From Verticiella sediminum (GTDB taxonomy: Bacteria; Pseudomonadota; Gammaproteobacteria; Burkholderiales; Burkholderiaceae_B), in contig NZ_VLTJ01000042.1 in the NCBI RefSeq assembly GCF_007558815.1, positions 186,001-250,000 of the forward strand: a DNA stretch of 64,000 bases. Direction: 5' to 3'. Shown here in pieces: positions 58,699 to 64,000 of the stretch. The notes beneath the pieces were generated by a model that was not told the DNA's origin, did no database searches, and saw nothing but the letters and a program-made list of their open reading frames with translations. Each line of letters begins with the position of its first letter. The stretch's first letter is position 1. Both the position numbers and the translations under genes were made by a program.

Positions 58699-58794
58699 AC
58701 CATTGACGAGCACCCGGCAATGCTCCAGGTAGTAGATATTGGCCCGCTTCGAATGCAGGATTGTCTTGAGATCGGAGGCGGCAATGTCGTCCAT
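58699..58794 (-). pseudogene. cas1: N-terminal fragment of type I-F cas1, fused to the CRISPR array
   Basis: From the ATG at 58794, 32 codons read MDDIAASDLKTILHSKR, then ANI, then YYLEHCRVLVNG, almost identical to the start of type I-F Cas1 integrases. At codon 33 the frame enters the 9-bp CRISPR repeat stub, then spacer 1, and stops at a TAG inside the next repeat (58642-58644). About 290 residues, including the metal-binding catalytic part, are missing. Non-functional. Confidence 0.88.
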
Positions 58795-58801
58795 GCCTCA
58801 G

Positions 58802-58824
58802 CTATGTAGCACAAACTCACATAG
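58802..58824. promoter_or_regulatory. Inverted repeat just upstream of the cas1 remnant
   Basis: CTATGT-11 bp-ACATAG lies 7 bp upstream of the cas1 ATG. It may be a remnant of the cas promoter/operator region. The rest of 58825-58945, up to the thiD stop, holds nothing I recognise. Confidence 0.3.
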
Positions 58825-58945
58825 CCGGCACAGGGGATTTACGTCAGGCCAACGTCTCCACTTCCGGCTCCCGGCGCCAGCGACGAAAAACGCCGGACGC
58901 CTGAAACGGCTACCACGCGACGCCTCGCCATCACTAAGCGCCCCC

Positions 58946-59788
58946 CTACCACCACCGCCAGAAATGCTGCAGCGGCCCGTGCCCGCTGCCCACCTGGAGC
59001 CGGTCGGCATGTTTCAGGGCCTGTGTCAGATAGTCCTTGGCGGCACGCGCGGCGGCGGGCACGTCGGGCGCCTGCGGCAGCAGGGCCGCGAGGGCGGAGG
59101 CCAGCGAGCAGCCGGTGCCGTGGGTGTTCTTGGTGTCCACGCGGGGAGCGGCCATTTCGATCATGCGGTCGCCGTCGTGCAGCAGGTCGATGGCGGCGTC
59201 GCCGGGCAGGTGGCCGCCCTTGAGCAGCACCCAGCGGTGGCCGTGAGTGCCCATGGCTTCGCGCAGGCGCTCGGCGACGCGGCGCATTTCGGGCAGGGTC
59301 TCGACCTGGCGGCCACCGAGCAGCACGCCGGCCTCGGGCAGGTTGGGCGTGATGACGGTGGCGATCGGCAGGATGGCTTCGCGCAGGGTGCCGACGGCGT
59401 CGTCCTCGAGCAGGGCGTCGCCGCTCTTGGCGATCATGACGGGGTCGAGCACGAGGTGCGGGGGGATGTGCCGCACGAGGCTGTCGGCCACGGTCTCGAT
59501 CACCGGTGCCTGGCCGAGCATGCCGAGCTTGACGGCGTCGATGCGCACGTCGGCGAAGAGGGTCTCGATCTGCTGGCGCACGAACGCCGGCGGCACGGGC
59601 ATGACGCCGGTCACCCCCTGGGTGTTCTGCGCGGTGAGCGCCGCGACGACGCCGCAGCCGTAGGCTCCCAGGGCGCTCATCGCCTTGATGTCGGCCAGCA
59701 CGCCGGCGCCCCCCGACGGGTCGACGCCGGCGATGGTCAGGACGTTGGGGATCGCGCGCGGCGCGCGTGAGGATGAATCGTTTATCAT
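58946..59788 (-). CDS. thiD: Hydroxymethylpyrimidine/phosphomethylpyrimidine kinase
   Basis: 280 residues of ribokinase fold. VLTIAGVDPSGGAGVLADIK near residue 16, TAQNTQGVTGV near 52, VLDPVMIAKSGDALL near 115 and the C-terminal KNTHGTGCSLASALAALL with the catalytic residues. It phosphorylates HMP twice for thiamine synthesis. ATG at 59788. Divergent from the pcm-like gene; I see no TPP riboswitch in the gap. Confidence 0.95.
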   Translation of the reverse strand: MINDSSSRAPRAIPNVLTIAGVDPSGGAGVLADIKAMSALGAYGCGVVAALTAQNTQGVTGVMPVPPAFVRQQIETLFADVRIDAVKLGMLGQAPVIETVADSLVRHIPPHLVLDPVMIAKSGDALLEDDAVGTLREAILPIATVITPNLPEAGVLLGGRQVETLPEMRRVAERLREAMGTHGHRWVLLKGGHLPGDAAIDLLHDGDRMIEMAAPRVDTKNTHGTGCSLASALAALLPQAPDVPAAARAAKDYLTQALKHADRLQVGSGHGPLQHFWRWW

Positions 59789-59972
59789 GCGGGACGACCG
59801 GAAGGTGCGGAGGGTGGCGCTGCCGCCCACAGGGCGGTGCCGGCGCAGCGCCCGGCAGCCCACACTATACGATGTCCAAAGGCTAAAATCCGGCGCAGTC
59901 CGCCGCCGCCCCGCCTGGCCGGGGCCATTGCTCCGCCAGCCTGGCCGGTCCCTGTCTGTCACCGGAACCACG

Positions 59973-60656
59973 ATGAACGCCGCCACTCTTTCCGATATCG
60001 AACAAGCCCGCTTCAACATGGTCGAGCAACAGATCCGCCCCGCCGGCGTGCTCGACGAGGCCGTGCTCGACTCCCTGTTCGCCGTGCGGCGCGAGCAGTT
60101 CGTCGCACCGGCCATGCGCGCGCTTGCGTTCTCCGATATCGAGATCCCGCTGCGCCTCGATGGCGCCGACACCGGCGAGAGCATGCTCACCCCCAAGCTC
60201 GAAGCCCAGCTCACCGAAGCCCTGAAGCTCTCGCACACCGAGAGCGTGCTCGAGATCGGCACGGGTTCGGGCTACCAGGCCGCGCTGCTCGCGTACCATG
60301 TCTACCAGGTCACGTCCGTCGAGATCAATCCGCGCCTGGCCGCCTTTGCCGCGCAGAACCTGCAGCGCAACGGCGTCACCAACGTGCACGTCGAGACCGG
60401 CGACGCCCACAACGGCTGGGGCTCGAACGAATACGACGCCATCCTGGTCACGGGCTCCGTCCCCGAGACCATTCCGGACGGCCTGAAGTACCAGTTGCGC
60501 GTCAATGGCCGCCTGGTGATCGTGGTCGGCACGGCGCCGGTCATGACCGTCAAGCGCGTGACGCGCACCAGCGCCGCCACCTTCGAGACCGAAAATCTCT
60601 TCGAAACCCTGATCCGTCCGCTGCGCGGCGTCACGGCCTCCAAGTTCAAGTTCTGA
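59973..60656 (+). CDS. Protein-L-isoaspartate O-methyltransferase family protein
   Basis: 227 residues. NMVEQQIRPAGVLDEAVLDS start, SAM motif I VLEIGTGSGYQAALLAYHV near residue 90, VTSVEINPRLA, and the post-motif IPDGLKYQLRVNGRLVIVVG. This PCMT-like protein regularly precedes tolC in Burkholderiales. It repairs isoaspartyl residues in the classical family, but this subgroup is less well studied. A TAAAAT box at 59884-59889 may be its -10. Confidence 0.88.
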   Translation: MNAATLSDIEQARFNMVEQQIRPAGVLDEAVLDSLFAVRREQFVAPAMRALAFSDIEIPLRLDGADTGESMLTPKLEAQLTEALKLSHTESVLEIGTGSGYQAALLAYHVYQVTSVEINPRLAAFAAQNLQRNGVTNVHVETGDAHNGWGSNEYDAILVTGSVPETIPDGLKYQLRVNGRLVIVVGTAPVMTVKRVTRTSAATFETENLFETLIRPLRGVTASKFKF

Positions 60657-60667
60657 GGAAGTCCAGG

Positions 60668-62110
60668 ATGGCAAAGCGCTTTGGCAGTCAGCGGCCCGGG
60701 CGCCGCGCCATGCTGCGGCTGCGTCTGGCCGCCGCACTCGTCGCACTCGGCCTCGGCCAGAGTGCGGCCGCCCTGAGCCTGGTCCAGGCCTACCAGACCG
60801 CGCTCGCCAACGACCCGATATTCGCGTCGGCGCGCGCGCAGTACACGGCGGGGCTGGAGCAGCTTCCGCAGGCCCGCTCGGCGCTGTTGCCGTTCGTCAC
60901 CGCGGGCGCCAGTGCGACCTACAACGACACGCGCACGCGCTTTACCAATCAACTGCCGCGCCGCAACGTCTACACCGACGACTACGGCTACCAGCTCGTG
61001 CTCAGCCAGCCGCTGTTCGACTGGACCAGTTGGCAGACGTACGAGGCGGCCAAGCTCGGCGTGACGCTGACCGAGCTCGGCCTGCAGTACGCCCACCAGG
61101 ACTTGATGCTGCGCGTGGCGCAGACCTATTTCGATGTGCTGGCCGCGCAGGATGTGCTCACCGCGCTCGAGGCCGAGCGCAGCGCGATCGGCGAGCAACT
61201 GCAATCGGCCAGGCGCAACTTCGAGATCGGTACGGCCACCATCACCGACACCTATGAAGCGCAGGCGCGCTTCGACCTGAACAGCGCCCAACTGCTGCAG
61301 GCGGAAAACAGCCTGCAGGTGCGCCGCGCAGCGCTCGAGAAGATCATCGGCGAGCCGGCCGGCACGCTGTCGGTGCTGCCGGCCGGCACGCCGGCCCCGC
61401 CGCCGCAGCCCGCCCAAGCGCAAGCCTGGCTCGAACGCGCCGAAACCGACAACCTGGGCGTGGTGCAGGCGCAGATCCAGACCGCGCTGGCGTCCAAGCA
61501 GGTCGACATCGCGCGTTCCGCGCATTATCCGCAGGTGGACCTTGTCGGCACATTCGGCCAGGCCGACAACCGCTACCGGCCTGAAACGGCCCAGGCCGCC
61601 CAGGGCATCAGCGACGGGCGCGCGCGCAACACCGCCAGCAGCATCGGCGTGCAGGTGTCGATCCCGCTGTATACGGGCGGCTACGTCTCCTCGCGCGTGC
61701 GCGAGGAAGCCGCCCGCGAACAGGCTGCGCGCTACGACTACGAGGACGCCCGCCGGGAGGCGGTGCGCGCCACGCGCGAGGCCTTCCTGGGCGTGAACAC
61801 CGGCCTGGCCCAGATTCGCGCCCTGGAGGCGGCCGAGACCTCCAGCCGCCAGGCGCTGCAGGCCAACCTGACCGGCTACGAAGTGGGCGTGCGCATCAAC
61901 CTGGACGTGCTCAACGCCCAGCAGCAGCTCTATGCCACCCAGCGCGACCTGGCGGCCGCCCGCTACAACACCTTGCTCGCGGGCCTGCGTCTGAAGGCGG
62001 CCGCAGGCCAGTTGGCCGAAGACGACATCGACGCGCTCAACCGCCTGCTGCGGCCGGCCAGCGAGGTGGACACGCGCCCGCCTCCCCCGCCCCGGCCGCT
62101 GGTGCGATGA
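60668..62110 (+). CDS. tolC: TolC-family outer membrane channel
   Basis: 480 residues. A signal peptide (LRLAAALVALGLGQSAAA) precedes LSLVQAYQTALANDPIF, the standard TolC start. Two homologous halves with long alpha-hairpins (VAQTYFDVLAAQDVLTAL and ATREAFLGVNTGLAQIRAL) and YEVGVRINLDVLNAQQQLY follow. It forms the trimeric exit duct for efflux pumps and type I secretion. It begins 11 bp after the pcm-like gene. Confidence 0.95.
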   Translation: MAKRFGSQRPGRRAMLRLRLAAALVALGLGQSAAALSLVQAYQTALANDPIFASARAQYTAGLEQLPQARSALLPFVTAGASATYNDTRTRFTNQLPRRNVYTDDYGYQLVLSQPLFDWTSWQTYEAAKLGVTLTELGLQYAHQDLMLRVAQTYFDVLAAQDVLTALEAERSAIGEQLQSARRNFEIGTATITDTYEAQARFDLNSAQLLQAENSLQVRRAALEKIIGEPAGTLSVLPAGTPAPPPQPAQAQAWLERAETDNLGVVQAQIQTALASKQVDIARSAHYPQVDLVGTFGQADNRYRPETAQAAQGISDGRARNTASSIGVQVSIPLYTGGYVSSRVREEAAREQAARYDYEDARREAVRATREAFLGVNTGLAQIRALEAAETSSRQALQANLTGYEVGVRINLDVLNAQQQLYATQRDLAAARYNTLLAGLRLKAAAGQLAEDDIDALNRLLRPASEVDTRPPPPPRPLVR

Positions 62111-62853
62111 GCCGCTCGCCGGGCGCACCGACGCTGCGCCGCCAGGCCGGCGGCGGCCTGCTCGTCGCTGCGGCCTGCAGCGCCATCGACACCACCGACG
62201 CCCTGCGCGCGGCGCACTACGGTGACGCCGCGCAGCGCATCGGCGCCGGCGGGCGCGGCTCCGCCTGGATCGTGCCCAGCGCCTGCGGCGAGGCGGTGCT
62301 GCGCGAGTATCGGCGCGGCGGCCTGTTCGGCCGGTTCGTGCGCCGCAGCTACCTCTGGCGCGGCGTGCACGCCAGCCGCTGCGTGCGCGAATTTCGCCTG
62401 ACCCTGCGCCTGCGCGAGCTCGGCCTGCCCGTGCCCGCGCCCCTGGCCGCCGCCTGGTGGCGCCACGGCCCGGTCTACGAACAAGCCCTGCTGACCGGCC
62501 GCATCCCGGGCGCCGAACCCCTGGGTGCCCTGCTCCGGCACGGAGCGCCCGATCTGCCCTGGCGCGCGGTTGGCGCCCTGATCGCGCGTTTTCACGCGGT
62601 GGGGCTGGACCACGCCGACCTCAACGCGAACAACCTGATGCGCGACGCCGAAGGCGCGCTGTGGCTGATCGATTTCGACCGCTGCACGCTGGGCCGGCCC
62701 GACGCCCGGCGGGCGCAGGCCAATCTGCAGCGGCTGGCGCGCTCGCTGGTCAAACTGGGAGGCGAGAGGCAAGGCCGTGCCGCCTATGCCCGGGTGCAGG
62801 ACGGCTGGCAGGCGGCAGGCGGCCTGACGGCCTGGCCTGGGCGTGGCACCTAG
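62107..62853 (+). CDS. kdkA: 3-deoxy-D-manno-octulosonic acid (Kdo) kinase
   Basis: 248 residues, a small kinase of the APH/lipopolysaccharide-kinase group. AGGRGSAWIVP is the Gly-rich loop, the catalytic loop is DHADLNANNLMRD near residue 172, and the metal site WLIDFDRCTLG. It phosphorylates Kdo of the inner LPS core. ATGA overlap with tolC; convergent 4-bp overlap with waaA, which makes its substrate. Confidence 0.92.
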   Translation: MSRSPGAPTLRRQAGGGLLVAAACSAIDTTDALRAAHYGDAAQRIGAGGRGSAWIVPSACGEAVLREYRRGGLFGRFVRRSYLWRGVHASRCVREFRLTLRLRELGLPVPAPLAAAWWRHGPVYEQALLTGRIPGAEPLGALLRHGAPDLPWRAVGALIARFHAVGLDHADLNANNLMRDAEGALWLIDFDRCTLGRPDARRAQANLQRLARSLVKLGGERQGRAAYARVQDGWQAAGGLTAWPGRGT

Positions 62854-64000
62854 CGGCTACCCGGCGGCTTCGATCCCGTGGGCACTTGCGCCAGGATCGC
62901 TGCGCAGGCTCGCGCGCTGGCCCCCCGGTGCGCCGCAATGAAGCGCGCCGCGGCGGACTGCATGGCAGCGCGCGCCGCATCGTCGGCCAGCAGTTCGCGC
63001 GCGCGCGCCAGCGCCGCCGCCGCGTCCGGCACGCGTTGCGCCGCGCCTTCGGCGATGGCGTCCTCGGCCGCCTGCGCGAAATTGCGGGTCGATGGCCCGA
63101 CCAGAACGGGGGTACCGACCGCGCTCGCCTCGACCAGGTTCTGACCACCGAAATCCGCAAAGCTGCCGCCGATGACGGCCACGTCCGCACTGGCGTAATA
63201 GGCCGGCATTTCGCCCACGCTGTCGCCCAGCAGCCAGTCGATCGACGCGTCGGCCTGCGGCGCGGCATCGGCCTGCGCCTGGCTGCGTCGATGGAACCGC
63301 AGGCCGCGCTGGGCGAGCAAGGCCGCCACGGCGTCGAAGCGCTGGGGATGCCGTGGCACCAGGAGCATCAAGGGCGCGCATGCGTGGCCGGCGAGCTGCT
63401 GCTGCCAGGCATCGATGAACATGGCCTCCTCGCCGTCGCGCGTGCTGGCGAGGACGATCACCGGCCGGCGCCAATGCGCGCGCCAAGCCTGGCCGCGCGC
63501 CAGCAGCGCCGGCGGCGCAGCCAGATCGAACTTCAGGTTGCCCATCACCGACAGATCGCGGGCACCCAGCGCCCGCAGGCGCTCGGCATCGGCCGGGGTT
63601 TGCGCGAGGGTGGCGGACAGGCGCGCGAAGGCCGGGCGCATCAGCGGCGCCAGACGCGCCATGCCACGCAGCGAACGCGCGGACAGGCGCGCACTGACCA
63701 GCAGCACGGGCACCTGCGCGGCCTCGGCCGCCGCCATCAGGTTGGGCCAGATCTCGCGCTCGATCAGCACGCCGGCGCACGGCCGGAAATGCGCCAGGAA
63801 ACGCCGCACCGCGCCGGGGAAATCATAGGGCAGCCAGGCGACGGCGAGCCGGCCTTCGGCCAGTTCGGCGGCAAAACCGCGCCGAACCTCGCCGCGCGCG
63901 GTGGCCGTGGTCTGCGTGAGCAGCACACGCACCCCAGCATCGAGCAGCAGGCGCAGCAGGGGCTCGGCCGCCCGCGTTTCGCCCAGGCTGACCGCATGGA
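62850..64000 (-). CDS. waaA: 3-deoxy-D-manno-octulosonic acid transferase (5' end outside window)
   Basis: The frame is open to the window edge. The N-terminal part present reads HAVSLGETRAAEPLLRLLL, the Kdo-transferase signature, and then VRVLLTQTTATARGEV. Later blocks are LIEREIWPNLMAAAE, VMGNLKFDLAAPP, DSVGEMPAYYASADVAVIGG and GGQNLVEASAVGTPVLVGP (GT30). About 383 residues are present; some 40-50 N-terminal residues lie outside. It adds Kdo to lipid A precursor. Confidence 0.95.
   Translation of the reverse strand, partial: HAVSLGETRAAEPLLRLLLDAGVRVLLTQTTATARGEVRRGFAAELAEGRLAVAWLPYDFPGAVRRFLAHFRPCAGVLIEREIWPNLMAAAEAAQVPVLLVSARLSARSLRGMARLAPLMRPAFARLSATLAQTPADAERLRALGARDLSVMGNLKFDLAAPPALLARGQAWRAHWRRPVIVLASTRDGEEAMFIDAWQQQLAGHACAPLMLLVPRHPQRFDAVAALLAQRGLRFHRRSQAQADAAPQADASIDWLLGDSVGEMPAYYASADVAVIGGSFADFGGQNLVEASAVGTPVLVGPSTRNFAQAAEDAIAEGAAQRVPDAAAALARARELLADDAARAAMQSAAARFIAAHRGASARACAAILAQVPTGSKPPGSR

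Noticed and set aside
57723-58820. Minus-strand 365-codon ORF with a recurring SLPHRQLRK peptide
   Set aside because: The recurring peptide is the CRISPR repeat translated every 60 bp; the rest is read through the GNAT and cas1 remnants. Not a repeat protein.
59789-59972. Possible TPP riboswitch upstream of thiD
   Set aside because: I looked for the conserved TPP aptamer core (CUGAGA and ACC..UGAACCUGA segments) on the minus strand and did not find it.

Overview
The window is a GC-rich chromosome segment from a betaproteobacterium of the order Burkholderiales, most likely Alcaligenaceae (Bordetella/Achromobacter/Pigmentiphaga-like). The evidence is several Bug-type periplasmic receptors, a BpH1-like lysine/alanine histone H1-like protein, the pcm-like/tolC/kdkA/waaA order, and a complete LPS/peptidoglycan housekeeping set. 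This placement is by family recognition, not by a database search. No rRNA or tRNA genes were seen.

Layout. 1-2840: 3' part of alaS, a TusA-like protein, YciO and a TIGR02444 protein. 2842-10140: accessory catabolic cassette, with a divergent GntR/UTRA regulator and a tightly overlapping operon ubiD - TIGR04076-like - ubiX - DUF169 - ADP-forming acyl-CoA synthetase - Bug receptor. A diverged orphan copy of the 3' end of yciO (10144-10263) lies at its far side. 10276-13463: Bug receptor and acyl-CoA dehydrogenase, divergent from an IclR regulator. 13488-22843: housekeeping (M50 protease, thioesterase, leuS, lptE, holA, proA, hemJ, RNA methyltransferase) with one Rpn-type nuclease remnant. 22889-23787: scar made of two truncated genes. 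24011-30168: accessory genes (secreted Cys-rich protein, DUF4214 protein, two MAPEG paralogues flanking a solute-binding protein, a hydrolase and an XRE regulator). 30181-57924: core genes (ffh, cytochrome c assembly protein, ampD, nrdAB with twin NrdR boxes, histone H1-like gene, prmA, accBC, aroQ, mpl, RNB nuclease, LpxH-like, a glycosyltransferase-diacylglycerol kinase fusion, tonB, aroE, mtgA, galU, lptG). 57921-58824: a decayed GNAT gene followed by a relict type I-F CRISPR locus. 58946-64000: thiD, pcm-like, tolC, kdkA and partial waaA.

The most striking element is at 58450-58794. Four 28-bp type I-F repeats at exact 60-bp spacing (32-bp spacers) run into a fifth repeat that survives for only 9 bp. 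That stub is fused directly to the first 32 codons of a type I-F cas1 gene, all in the same orientation on the minus strand. The simplest reading is one deletion from inside cas1 to inside the leader-proximal repeat, removing cas2/3, csy1-3, cas6f and the leader and leaving an orphan array behind the cas1 start.

The UbiD cassette looks like a self-contained system for decarboxylating, or reversibly carboxylating, an unknown aromatic or unsaturated acid. It carries its own prenyl-FMN synthase (UbiX), an acyl-CoA synthetase, a periplasmic receptor and a regulator with a clear promoter and direct-repeat operator. Its substrate is not visible from sequence. The window also holds several further pseudogenes or gene scars, so the genome appears to be losing accessory DNA.
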